From: Xanthostigma xanthostigma
Taxonomy: Eukaryota; Arthropoda; Insecta; Raphidioptera; Raphidiidae
Length of the DNA: 64,000 bases
Assembly: GCA_963575645.1 (NCBI GenBank)
Contig: OY754466.1
Span: forward strand, 32,024,001 to 32,088,000
Reading direction: 5' to 3'
In this document: in pieces, positions 15,019 to 27,558 of the stretch
How positions within the stretch are numbered: the first letter of the stretch is position 1
How the letters are laid out: each line of letters opens with the position of its first letter
Translations under genes and position numbers: made by a program
Notes under the pieces: model-generated
Databases searched by the model: none
Told to the model about the DNA's origin: nothing
Seen by the model: the letters and a program-made list of their open reading frames with translations, nothing else

Positions 15019-15183
15019 TGTATGCGTTAAAATAATGGTTAATATGCAGTTTGCATTTTCTTATGAGAGAATGATCCAAACCTGAATGTTATAGTGTAAA
15101 TAGACTTACCTTCATGAAATAAAGCAATTTTGCCTATAAGGACTCATTTGCACCTAATTGTCATAAAGCATGTAAAAAATGCT
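15019..15183. repeat. Near-consensus 165-bp monomer (reference copy)
   Basis: This copy, and its twin at 18319-18483, match the majority base at almost every position; the only clear departure is near the 3' end (aaaaaatgct instead of aaaaactgct). By hand count the majority monomer has 51 G+C in 165, about 31%. I use it for monomer coordinates: 1 is the t of tgtatgcgtt, the dyad is at 36-55, AATAAA is at 100-105, and the variable 3' block (gactcatttgcacc and its relatives) is at about 123-137. Segments nearly constant across types are gcattttcttatgagagaat, aaataaagcaattttgcc and catgtaaaaactgc. The most variable are about 82-97, about 123-137 and 145-146. Confidence 0.9.
15054..15073. other. 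Short-loop dyad present in most monomers (example)
   Basis: Arms cattttct (15054-15061) and agagaatg (15066-15073) flank a 4-base loop, tatg. Seven of eight arm positions are complementary; the exception is a T opposite G. It sits at monomer positions 36-55, in one of the most constant parts of the repeat. M8 (gacagaaag), M17 (gataaag) and the gagaacg types (M27, M29, M30) weaken the right arm. Seen: the symmetry. Inferred: possible cruciform or hairpin formation. Confidence 0.7.
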
Positions 15184-15513
15184 TGTATGCGTTAAAATGA
15201 TAGTAAATATGCAGATTGTATTTTCTTATGAGAGAATGATCCAAACCTAAATGTTATAGTGTAAATAGACTAACCCTCATGAAATAAAGCAATTTTGCTT
15301 ATAAAGACTCATTTGCACCTAATTGTCGTTAAGCATGTAAAAACTGCTTGTCTGCGTTTTAATAATGGTTAATATGAAGTTTGCATTTTCTTATGAGAGA
15401 ATGATCCAAACCTGAATGTTATAGTGAAAGTAGACTTACCTTTGTGATATAAAACAATTTTGCCTTTAAGGACTTATTTGCACCTAATTGTCGTAAACCA
15501 TGTAAAAACTGCT

Positions 15514-18500
15514 TGTCTGCGTGAAAATGATAGTCAATATTCAGTTTGCATTTTCTTATGAGAGAATGATCCAAACCTGAATGTTATAGAGTAAATAGAC
15601 TTACCCTCATGAAATAAAGCAATTTTGCCTATAAGGACTCATTTGCACCTAATTGTCATAAAGCATGTAAAAACTGCTTGTATGCGTTAAAATAATAGTT
15701 AATATGCAGTTTGCATTTCCTTGTGAGAGAATGATCCAAACCTGAATGTTATAGTGTAAGTAAACTTACCTTTATGAAATCAAGCAATTTCGCCTATAAG
15801 GACTTATTTGCCCCTAATTGTCATAAAGCATGTAAAAACTGCTTGTATGCGTTAAAATAATGGTTAATATGCAGTTTGCATTTTCTTATGAGAGAATGAT
15901 ACAAACCTGAATGTTATAGTGTAAATAGACTTACCCTCATGAAATAAAGCAATTTTGCCTATAAGGACTCATTATCCCCTAATTGTCATAAAGCATGTAA
16001 AAACTGCTTGTATGCGTTAAAATAATGGTTAATATGCAGATTGCATTTTCTTATGAGAGAATGATTCAAACCTGAATGTTATAGTGTAAATAGACTTACC
16101 CTCATGAAATAAAGCAATTTTGCCTATAAAGACTCATTTGCACCTAATTGTCGTAAAGCATGTAAAAACTGCTTGTCTGCGTTTAAATAATGGTTAATAT
16201 GCAGTTTGCATTTTCTTATGACAGAAAGATCCAAACCTGAATGTTATAGTGTAAATAGACTTACCCTTCATGAAATAAAGAAATTTTGCCTATAAGGACT
16301 CATTTGCCCCTAATTGTCATAAAGCTTGTAAAAACTGCTTGTATGCGTTAAAATAATGGTTAATATGCAGTTTGCATTTTCTTATGAGAGAATGATCCAA
16401 ACCTGAATGTTATAGTGAAAATAGACTTACCTTTGTAAAATAAAGCAATTTTGCCTATAAGGACTCATTTGCACGCAATTGTCGTGAAGCATGTAAAAAC
16501 TGCTTGTCTGCGTTAAAATAATGGTTAATATGCAGTTTGCATTTTCTTATGAGAGAAATCCAAACCTGAATGTTATAGTGTAAATAGACTAACTTTCATG
16601 AAATAAAGCAATTTTGCCTATAAGGACCCATTTGCCCCTAATTGTCATAAAGCATGTAAAAACTGCTTGTATGCGTTAAAATAATGGTTAATATGCTGTT
16701 TGCATTTTCTTATGAGAGAATGATCCAAACCTAAATGTTATAGTGTAAATAGACTAACCCTCATGAAATAAAGCAATTTTGCTTATAAAGACTCATTTGC
16801 ACCTAATTGTCATAAAGCATGTAAAAACAGCTTGTATGCGTTAAAATAATGGTTAATATGCAGTTTGCATTTTTATATGAGAGAATGATCCAAACCTGAA
16901 TGTTATAGTGTAAATAGACTTACCTTCATGAAATAAAGCAATTTTGCCAAAAGGACTCATTTGCACCTAATTGTCATAAAGCATGTAAAATATGCTTGTA
17001 TGCGTTAAAATGATAGTAAATATGCAGTTTGCATTTTCTTATGAGAGAATGATCCAAACCTGAATGTTATAGTGTAAATAGACTTACCCTCATGAAATAA
17101 AGCAATTTTGCTTATAAAGACTCATTTGCACCTAATTGTCATAAAGCATGTAAAAACAGCTTGTATGCGTTAAAATAATGGTTAATATGCAGTTTGCATT
17201 TTCTTATGAGAGAATGATCCAAACCTGAATGTTATAGTGTAAATAGACTTACCTTCAGGAAATAAAGCAATTTTGCCTATAAGGACTTATTTGCCCCTAA
17301 TTGTCATAAAGCATGTAAAAACTGCTTGTATGCGTTAAAATAATGGTTAATAAACAGTTTGCATTTTCTTATGAGAGAATGATCCAAACCTGAATGTTAT
17401 AGTGTAAATATACTTACCTTTGTAAAATAAAGGAATTTTGCCTATAAGGACTCATTTGCCCGCAATTGTCGTGAAGCATGTAAAAACTGCTTGTCTGCGT
17501 GAAAATGATAGTAAATATGCAGTTTGCTTTTTCTTATGAGAGAATGATCTAAACCTGAATGTTATAGTGTAAATAGACTTACCCTCATGAAATAAAGCAA
17601 TTTTGCCTATAAAGACTCATTTGCACCTAATTGTCGTAAAGCATGTAAAAACTGCTTGTCTGCGTTTAAATAATGGTTAATATGCAGTTTGCATTTTCTT
17701 ATGAGATAAAGATCCAAACCTGAATGTTATAGTGTAAATAGACTTACCTTTCATGAAATAAAGCAATTTTGCCTATAAGGACTCATTTGCCCCTAATTGT
17801 CATAAAGCATGTAAAAACTGCTTGTATGCGTTAAAATAATGGTCAATATGCAGTTTACATTTTCTTATGAGAGAATGATCCAAACCTGAATGTTATAGTG
17901 TAAATAGACTTACCCTTCATGAAATAAAGCAATTTTGCCTATAAGGACTCATTTGCCCCTAATTGTCATAAAGCATGTAAAAACTGCTTGTATGCGTTAA
18001 AATAATGGTTAATATGCAGTTTGCATTTTCTTATGAGAGAATGTTCCAAACCTGAATGTTATAGTGAAAATAGACTTACCTTTGTAAAATAAAGCAATTT
18101 TGCCTATAAGGACTCATTTGCACGCAATTGTCGTGAAGCATGTAAAAACTGCTTGTCTGCGTTAAAATAATGGTTAATATGCAGTTTGCATTTTCTTATG
18201 AGAGAATGATCCAAACCTGAATGTTATAGTATAAATAGACTAACCTTCATGAAATAAAGCCATTTTGCCCATAAGGACCCATTTGCCCCTAATTGTCATA
18301 AAGCATGTAAAAACTGCTTGTATGCGTTAAAATAATGGTTAATATGCAGTTTGCATTTTCTTATGAGAGAATGATCCAAACCTGAATGTTATAGTGTAAA
18401 TAGACTTACCTTCATGAAATAAAGCAATTTTGCCTATAAGGACTCATTTGCACCTAATTGTCATAAAGCATGTAAAAAATGCTTGTATGCGTTAAAATGA

Positions 18501-21500
18501 TAGTAAATATGCAGATTGTATTTTCTTATGAGAGAATGATCCAAACCTAAATGTTATAGTGTAAATAGACTAACCCTCATGAAATAAAGCAATTTTGCTT
18601 ATAAAGACTCATTTGCACCTAATTGTCGTTAAGCATGTAAAAACTGCTTGTCTGCGTTTTAATAATGGTTAATATGAAGTTTGCATTTTCTTATGAGAGA
18701 ATGATCCAAACCTGAATGTTATAGTGTAAATAGACTTACCTTCATGAAATAAAGCAATTTTGCCTATAAGGACTCATTTGCACCTAATTGTCATAAAGCA
18801 TGTAAAAAATGCTTGTATGCGTTAAAATAATAGTAAATATGCAGATTGCATTTTCTTATGAGAGAATGATCCAAACCTAAATGTTATAGTGTAAATAGAC
18901 TAACCCTCTTGAAATAAAGCAATTTTGCTTATAAAGACTCATTTGCACCTAATTGTCATAAAGCATGTAAAAACAGCTTGTATGCGTTAAAATAATGGTT
19001 ATTATGCAGTTTGCATTTTTATATGAGAGAATGATCCAAACCTGAATGTTATAGTGTAAATAGACTTACTTTCATGAAATAAAGCAATTTTGCCAAAAGT
19101 ACTCATTTGCACCTAAATGTCATAAAGCATGTAAAAAAAACTTGTATGCGTTAAAATGATAGTAAATATGCAGTTTGCATTTTCTTATGAGAGAATGATC
19201 CAAACCTGAATGTTATAGTGTAAATAGACTTACCCTCATGAAATAAAGCAATTTTGCTTATAAAGACTCATTTGCACCTAATTGTCATAAAGCATGTAAA
19301 AACAGCTTGTATGCGTTAAAATAATGGTTAATATGCAGCTTGCATTTTCTTATGAGAGAATGATCCAAACCTGAATTATATAGTGTAAATAGACTTACCT
19401 TCATGAAATAAAGCAATTTTGCCTATAAGGACTTATTTGCCCCTAATTGTCATAAAGCATGTAAAAACTGCTTGTATGCGTTAAAATAATGGTTAATATG
19501 CAGTTTGCATTTTCTTATGAGATAATGATCCAAACCTGAATGTTATAGTGTAAATAGACTTACCTTTGTAAAATAAAGCAATTTTGCCTATAAGGACTCA
19601 TTTGCACCTACTTGTCGTAAAGCATGTAAAAACTGCTTGTCTGCGTTTAAATAATGGTTAATATGCAGTTTGCATTTTCTTATGAGAGAATGATCCAAAC
19701 CTAAATGTTATAGTGTAAATAGACTTACCCTCATGAAATAAAGCAATTTTGCCTATAAGGACTTATTTGCACCTAATTGTCATAAAGCATGTAAAAACTG
19801 CATGTAAGCGTTAAAATGATAGTAAATATGCAGTTTGCATTTTCTTATGAGAGAATGATCCAAACGTAATTGTTATAGTGTAAATAGACTAACCCTCATG
19901 AAATAAAGCAATTTTGCTTATAAAGACTCATTTACACCTAATTGTCGTAAAGCATGTAAAAACTGCTTGTCTGCGTTAAAATAATTGTTAATATGCAGTT
20001 TGCATTTTCTTATGAGAGAATGATCAAAACCTGAATGTTATAGTGGAAATACACTTACCTTCATAAAATAAAGCAATGTTGCCTATAAGGACTTATTTGC
20101 TCCTAATTGTCAGAAAGCATGTAAAAACTGCTTGTATGCGTTAAAATAATGGTTAATATGCAGTTTGCATTTTCTTATGAGAGAATGATCCAAACCTGAA
20201 TGTTATAGTGTAAATAGACTTACCCTCATGAAATAAAGCAATTTTGCCTATAAGGACTCATTTGCACCTAATTGTCGTAAAGCATGTAAAAACTGCTTGT
20301 AAGGGATAAAATAATGGTTAATATGCAGTTTGCATTTTCTTATGAGAGAATGATCCAAACCTGAATGTTATAGTCTAAATATACTTACCTTAATGAAATA
20401 AAGCAATTTTGCCTATACGGACTTATTTGCCCCTAATTGTCATAAAGCATGTAAAAACTGCTTGTATGCGTTAAAATAATGGTTAATATGCAGTTTGCAT
20501 GTTCTTATGAGAGAACGATCCAAACCTGAATGTTATAGTGAAAATAGACTTACCTTCATGAAATAAAGCAATTTTGCCTATAAGGACTCATTTGCCCCTA
20601 ATTGTCATAAAGCATGTAAAAACTGCTTGTATGCGTTAAAATAATGTATAATATGCAGTTTGCATTTTCTTATGAGAGAATGATCCAAACCTGAATGTTA
20701 TAGTGAAAATAGACTAACCTTTGTAAAATAAAGCAATTTTGCCTATAAGGACTCATTATCCCCTAATTGTCATAAAGCATGTAAAAACTGCTTGTATGCG
20801 TTAAAATAATGGTTAATATGCAGTTTGCATTTTCTTATGTGAGAACGATCCAAACCTGAATGTTATAGTGAAAATAGACTAACCTTTTTTAAATAACGCA
20901 ATTTTGCCAATAAGGACTCATTTGCACGCAATTGTCGTGAAGCATGTAAAAACTGCTTGTCTGCGTTAAAATAATGGTTAATATGCAGTTTACATTTTCT
21001 TATGAGAGAATGATCCAAACCTGAATGTTATAGTGTAAATAGACTTACCTTCATGAAATAAAACAATTTTGCCTATAAAGACTCATTTGCTTCTAATTGT
21101 CATAAAGCATGTAAAAACTGCTTGTCAGCGTTAAAAAAATGGTTAATATGCAGTTTGCATTTTCTTATGAGAGAATGATCCAAACCTGAATGTTATAGTG
21201 TAAATAGACTTACCTTCATGAAATAAAGCAATTTTGCCTATAAGGACTCATTTGCCCTTAATTGTCATAAAGCATGTAAAAACTGCTTGTATGCGTTAAA
21301 ATAATGTATAATATGCAGTTTGCATTTTCTTATGAGAGAATGATCCAAACCTATATGTTATAGTGAAAATAGACTTACCTTTGTAAAATAAGGCAATTTT
21401 GCCTATAAGGACTCATTATCCCTTAATTGTCATAAAGCATGTAAAAACTGCTTGTATGCGTTAAAATAATGGTTTATATGCACACTGCATTTTCTTATGA

Positions 21501-21782
21501 GAGAATGATCCAAACCTGAATGTTATAGTGTAAATAGACTTACCTTTGTAAAATAAAGCAATTTTGCTTATAAGGACTCATTTGCACGCAATTGTCGTAA
21601 AGCATGTAAAAACTGCTTCTCTGCGTTAAAATAAAGGTTAATATGCAGTTTGCATTTTCTTATGAGAGAATGATCCAAACCTGAATGTTATAGTGAAAGT
21701 AGACTTACCTTTGTGAAATAAAACAATTTTGCCTTTAAGGACTTATTTGCACCTAATTGTCGTAAACCATGTAAAAACTGCT
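15514..21782. repeat. HOR block 4, 38 monomers (6269 bp)
   Basis: The order is M1, M2, M6 to M20 (M3 to M5 lost), monomers 18319, 18484, 18649 and 18814, M12, M13, M14, a gagataatg monomer (19473), M22, M23, M24, M25, M26 (20298), M27, M28, an M29/M30 hybrid, and M31 to M35. The count of 38 agrees with 6269 bp (38 x 165 minus 1). Monomer 18649 starts as the M35 variant of block 3 and ends as the near-consensus type. Private changes include aaaaaaaactt near 19135 and gaattatatag near 19375. Confidence 0.87.
17668..18726. repeat. Segment shared with 14368-15426
   Basis: This is the block 4 partner of the 1059-bp segment in block 3. Here it is preceded by a genuine M17 (gcgtttaaat) and followed at 18727 by a gtgtaaatag end, while the block 3 copy continues as gaaagtag. 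The block 4 context of M16-M17-M18 is the ancestral order, so this side is probably the source. Confidence 0.8.
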
Positions 21783-24587
21783 TGTCTGCGTGAAAATGAT
21801 AGTCAATATTCAGTTTGCATTTTCTTATGAGAGAATGATCCAAACCTGAATGTTATAGTGTAAATAGACTTACCCTCATGAAATAAAGCAATTTTGCCTA
21901 TAAGGACTCATTTGCACCTAATTGTCATAAAGCATGTAAAAACTGCTTGTATGCGTTAAAATAATAGTTAATATGCAGTTTGCATTTCCTTGTGAGAGAA
22001 TGATCCAAACCTGAATGTTATAGTGTAAGTAAACTTACCTTTATGAAATCAAGCAATTTCGCCTATAAGGACTCATTTGCACCTAATTGTCGTAAAGCAT
22101 GTAAAAACTGCTTGTCTGCGTTAAAATAATGGTTAATATGCAGTCTGCATTTTCTTTTGAGAGAATAATCCAAACCTGAATGTTATAGTGTAAATAGACT
22201 AACCTTCATGAAATAAAGCAATTTTGCCTATAAGGACCCATTTGCCCCTAATTGTCATAAAGCATGTAAAAACTGCTTGTATGCGTTAAAATGATAGTAA
22301 ATATGCAGTTTGCATTTTCTTATGAGAGAATGATCCAAACCTAAATGTTATAGTGTAAATAGACTAACCCTCATGAAATAAAGCAATTTTGCCTATAAGG
22401 ACTCATTTGCACCTAATTGTCGTAAAGCATGTAAAAACTGCTTGTCTGCGTTAAAATAATGGTTAATATGCAGTTTGCATTTTCTTATGAGAGAATGATC
22501 CAAACCTGAATGTTATAGTCTAAATAGACTTACCTTCATGAAATAAAGCAATTTTGCCTATAAGGACTTATTTGCCCCTAATTGTCATAAAGCATGTAAA
22601 AACTGCTTGTATGCGTTAAAATAATGGTTAATATGCAGTTTGCATTTTCTTATGAGAGAATGATACAAACCTGAATGTTATAGTGTAAATAGACTTACCC
22701 TCATGAAATAAAGCAATTTTGCCTATAAGGACTCATTATCCCCTAATTGTCATAAAGCATGTAAAAACTGCTTTTATGCGTTAAAATAATGGTTAATATG
22801 CAGATTGCATTTTCTTATGAGAGAATGATTCAAACCTGAATGTTATAGTGTAAATAGACTTACCCTCATGAAATAAAGCAATTTTGCCTATAAAGACTCA
22901 TTTGCACCTAATTGTCGTAAAGCATGTAAAAACTGCTTGTCTGCGTTTAAATAATGGTTAATATGCAGTTTGCATTTTCTTATGACAGAAAGATCCAAAC
23001 CTGAATGTTATAGTCTAAATAGACTTACCTTAATGAAATAAAGCAATTTTGCCTATACGGACTCATTTGCCCCTAATTGTCATAAAGCATGTAAAAACTG
23101 CTTGTATGCGTTAAAATAATGGTTAATATGCAGTTTGCATGTTCTTATGAGAGAACGATCCAAACCTGAATGTTATAGTGAAAATAGACTTACCTTCATG
23201 AAATAAAGCAATTTTGCCTATAAGGACTCATTTGCCCCTAATTGTCATAAAGCATGTAAAAACTGCTTGTATGCGTTAAAATAATGTATAATATGCAGTT
23301 TGCATTTTCTTATGAGAGAATGATCCAAACCTGAATGTTATAGTGAAAATAGACTAACCTTTGTAAAATAAAGCAATTTTGCCTATAAGGACTCATTATC
23401 CCCTAATTGTCATAAAGCATTTAAAAACTGCTTGTATGCGTTAAAATAATGGTTAATATGCAGTTTGCATTTTCTTATGTGAGAACGATCCAAACCTGAA
23501 TGTTATAGTGAAAATAGACTAACCTTCATGAAATAAAGCAATTTTGCCTATAAGGACCCATTTGCTCCAAATTGTCATAAAACATGTAAAAACTGCTTGT
23601 ATGCGTTAAAATAATTGTTAATATGCAGTTTGCATTTTCTTATGAGAGAACGATCCAAACCTGAATGTTATAGTGAAAATAGACTAACCTTTTTTAAATA
23701 ACGCAATTTTGCCTATAAGGACTCATTTGCACGCAATTGTCGTGAAGCATGTAAAAACTGCTTGTCTGCGTTAAAATAATGGTTAATATGCAGTTTACAT
23801 TTTCTTATGAGAGAATGATCCAAACCTGAATGTTATAGTGTAAATAGACTTACCTTCATGAAATAAAACAATTTTGCCTATAAAGACTCATTTGCTTCTA
23901 ATTGTCATAAAGCATGTAAAAACTGCTTGTCAGCGTTAAAAAAATGGTTAATATGCAGTTTGCATTTTCTTATGAGAGAATGATCCAAACCTGAATGTTA
24001 TAGTGTAAATAGACTTACCTTCATGAAATAAAGCAATTTTGCCTATAAGGACTCATTTGCCCCTAATTGTCATAAAGCATGTAAAAACTGCTTGTATGCG
24101 TTAAAATAATGTATAATATGCAGTTTGCATTTTCTTATGAGAGAATGATCCAAACCTATATGTTATAGTGAAAATAGACTTACCTTTGTAAAATAAAGCA
24201 ATTTTGCCTATAAGGACTCATTATCCCTTAATTGTCATAAAGCATGTAAAAACTGCTTGTATGCGTTAAAATAATGGTTAATATGCACACTGCATTTTCT
24301 TATGAGAGAATGATCCAAACCTGAATGTTATAGTGTAAATAGACTTACCTTTGTAAAATAAAGCAATTTTGCCTATAAGGACTCATTTGCACGCAATTGT
24401 CGTAAAGCATGTAAAAACTGCTTCTCTGCGTTAAAATAATGGTTAATATGCAGTTTGCATTTTCTTATGAGAGAATGATCCAAACCTGAATGTTATAGTG
24501 AAAGTAGACTTACCTTTGTGAAATAAAACAATTTTGCCTTTAAGGACTTATTTGCACCTAATTGTCGTAAACCATGTAAAAACTGCT
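21783..24587. repeat. HOR block 5, 17 monomers (2805 bp)
   Basis: M1 to M7 are joined to M27 to M35 through a single M8/M26 hybrid at 22938-23102, so M9 to M25 are missing. The 17 monomers equal 2805 bp exactly. It can be explained by one in-register deletion of 18 monomers from the full 35-mer, the simplest rearrangement in the window. The 9240-bp tandem duplication starts inside its M7, at 22862. Confidence 0.9.
22938..23102. repeat. M8/M26 hybrid monomer
   Basis: It starts as M8 (gcgtttaaataatgg, gacagaaagatcc) and ends as M26 (gtctaaatag, cttaatgaaat, tatacgg). The switch lies in 22992-23014, monomer positions 55-77. It removes M9 to M25. A copy is present at 32178-32342. Confidence 0.85.
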
Positions 24588-27558
24588 TGTCTGCGTGAAA
24601 ATGATAGTCAATATTCAGTTTGCATTTTCTTATGAGAGAATGATCCAAACCTGAATGTTATAGTGTAAATAGACTTACCCTCATGAAATAAAGCAATTTT
24701 GCCTATAAGGACTCATTTGCACCTAATTGTCATAAAGCATGTAAAAACTGCTTGTATGCGTTAAAATAATAGTTAATATGCAGTTTGCATTTCCTTGTGA
24801 GAGAATGATCCAAACCTGAATGTTATAGTGTAAGTAAACTTACCTTTATGAAATCAAGCAATTTCGCCTATAAGGACTCATTTGCACCTAATTGTCGTAA
24901 AGCATGTAAAAACTGCTTGTCTGCGTTAAAATAATGGTTAATATGCAGTCTGCATTTTCTTATGAGAGAATAATCCAAACCTGAATGTTATAGTGTAAAT
25001 AGACTAACCTTCATGAAATAAAGCAATTTTGCCTATAAGGACCCATTTGCCCCTAATTGTCATAAAGCATGTAAAAACTGCTTGTATGCGTTAAAATGAT
25101 AGTAAATATGCAGTTTGCATTTTCTTATGAGAGAATGATCCAAACCTAAATGTTATAGTGTAAATAGACTAACCCTCATGAAATAAAGCAATTTTGCCTA
25201 TAAGGACTCATTTGCACCTAATTGTCGTAAAGCATGTAAAAACTGCTTGTCTGCGTTAAAATAATGGTTAATATGCAGTTTGCATTTTCTTATGAGAGAA
25301 TGATCCAAACCTGAATGTTATAGTCTAAATAGACTTACCTTCATGAAATAAAGCAATTTTGCCTATAAGGACTTATTTGCCCCTAATTGTCATAAAGCAT
25401 GTAAAAACTGCTTGTATGCGTTAAAATAATGGTTAATATGCAGTTTGCATTTTCTTATGAGAGAATGATACAAACCTGAATGTTATAGTGTAAATAGACT
25501 GACCCTCATGAAATAAAGCAATTTTGCCTATAAGGACTCATTATCCCCTAATTGTCATAAAGCATGTAAAAACTGCTTGTATGCGTTAAAATAATGGTTA
25601 ATATGCAGATTGCATTTTCTTATGAGAGAATGATTCAAACCTGAATGTTATAGTGTAAATAGACTTACCCTCATGAAATAAAGCAATTTTGCCTATAAAG
25701 ACTCATTTGCACCTAATTGTCGTAAAGCATGTAAAAACTGCTTGTCTGCGTTTAAATAATGGTTAATATGCAGTTTGCATTTTCTTATGACAGAAAGATC
25801 CAAACCTGAATGTTATAGTGTAAATAGACTTACCCTTCATGAAATAAAGAAATTTTGCCTATAAGGACTCATTTGCCCCTAATTGTCATAAAGCATGTAA
25901 AAACTGCTTGTATGCGTTAAAATAATGGTTAATATGCAGTTTGCATTTTCTTATGAGAGAATGATCCAAACCTGAATGTTATAGTGAAAATAGACTTACC
26001 TTTGTAAAATAAAGCAATTTTGCCTATAAGGACTCATTTGCACGCAATTGTCGTGAAGCATGTAAAAACTGCTTGTCTGCGTTAAAATAATGGTTAATAT
26101 GCAGTTTGCATTTTCTTATGAGAGAAATCCAAACCTGAATGTTATAGTGTAAATAGACTTACCCTTCATGAAATAAAGAAATTTTGCCTATAAGGACTCA
26201 TTTGCCCCTAATTGTCATAAAGCATGTAAAAACTGCTTGTATGCGTTAAAATAATGGTTAATATGCAGTTTGCATTTTCTTATGAGAGAATGATCCAAAC
26301 CTGAATGTTATAGTGAAAATAGACTTACCTTTGTAAAATATAGCAATTTTGCCTATAAAGACTCATTTGCACCTAATTGTCGTAAAGCATGTAAAAACTG
26401 CTTGTCTGCGTTTAAATAATGGTTAATATGCAGTTTGCATTTTCTTATGACAGAAAGATCCAAACCTGAATGTTATAGTGTAAATAGACTTACCCTTCAT
26501 GAAATAAAGAAATTTTGCCTATAAGGACTCATTTGCCCCTAATTGTCATAAAGCATGTAAAAACTGCTTGTATGCGTTAAAATAATTGTTAATATGCAGT
26601 TTGCATTTTCTTATGAGAGAACGATCCAAACCTGAATGTTATAGTGAAAATAGACTAACCTTTGTAAAATAACGCAATTTTGCCTATAAGGACTCATTTG
26701 CACGCAATTGTCGTGAAGCATGTAAAAACTGCTTGTCTGCGTTAAAATAATGGTTAATATGCAGTTTGCATTTTCTTATGAGAGAATGATCCAAACCTGA
26801 ATGTTATAGTGTAAATAGACTTATCCTCATGAAATAAAGCAATTTTGCCTATAAGGACTCATTTGCACCTAATTGTCATAAAGCTTGTAAAAACTGCTTG
26901 TATGCGTTAAAATAATTGTTAATTTGCAGTTTGCATTTTCTTATGAGAGAATGATCCAAACCTGAATGTTATAGTGTAAATAGACTTACCCTCATGAAAT
27001 AAAGCAATTTTGCCTATAAAGACTCATTTGCACCTAATTGTCGTAAAGCATGTAAAAACTGCTTGTATGCGTTAAAATAATGGTTAATATGCAGTTTGCA
27101 TTTTCTTATGAGAGAATGATCCAAACCTGAATGTTATAGTGAAAATAGACTTACCTTTGTAAAATAAAGCAATTTTGCCTATGAGGACTCATTATCCCTT
27201 AATTGTCATAAAACATGTAAAAACTGCTTGTATGCGTTAAAATAATGGTTAATATGCACACTGCATTTTCTTATGAGAGAATGATCCAAACCTGAATGTT
27301 ATAGTGTAAATAGACTTACCTTTGTAAAATAAAGCAATTTTGCCTATAAGGACTCATTTGCACGCAATTGTCGTAAAGCATGTAAAAACTGCTTCTCTGC
27401 GTTAAAATAATGGTTAATATGCAGTTTGCATTTTCTTATGAGAGAATGATCCAAACCTGAATGTTATAGTGAAAGTAGACTTACCTTTGTGAAATAAAAC
27501 AATTTTGCCTTTAAGGACTTATTTGCACCTAATTGTCGTAAACCATGTAAAAACTGCT
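24588..27558. repeat. HOR block 6, 18 monomers (2971 bp), first copy
   Basis: The order is M1 to M9, an M10/M8 hybrid (26074), an M9 variant with aatatagc (26239), M8 again (26404), an M30-type monomer (26569), two monomers of mixed type with private changes (ttatcctcatg at 26734; aattgttaatttgcag at 26899), an M33-like monomer (ctatgagg, 27064), M34 and M35. It recurs as block 8 at +9240. The repeated use of M8 and M9 shows at least one internal duplication before the 9240-bp event. Confidence 0.87.

Larger units (their letters stand above)
14368..15426. repeat. Segment shared with 17668-18726 (offset 3300 bp)
   Basis: About 1059 bp matches at an offset of exactly 20 monomers, with one difference seen (a at 14766 against g at 18066). 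It covers the M17-type part of the M10/M17 hybrid, M18, M19, M20, the near-consensus monomer, the cagattgtatt monomer and the start of an M35 variant. Flanking sequence on both sides belongs to different monomer types, so the segment has been moved or copied between blocks 3 and 4. Confidence 0.85.
13366..15513. repeat. HOR block 3, short and scrambled (13 monomers, 2148 bp)
   Basis: The order is M1, M2 fused at its 3' end to an M5-type end, M6, an M35 variant (13861), M8, M9, an M10/M17 hybrid (14357), M18, M19, M20, the near-consensus monomer 15019, an M4/M13-like monomer with cagattgtatt (15184), and a second M35 variant (15349). Most of the 35-mer is absent. M35 variants occur twice in this short block, so it arose by several exchanges and not a single deletion. 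Confidence 0.85.
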
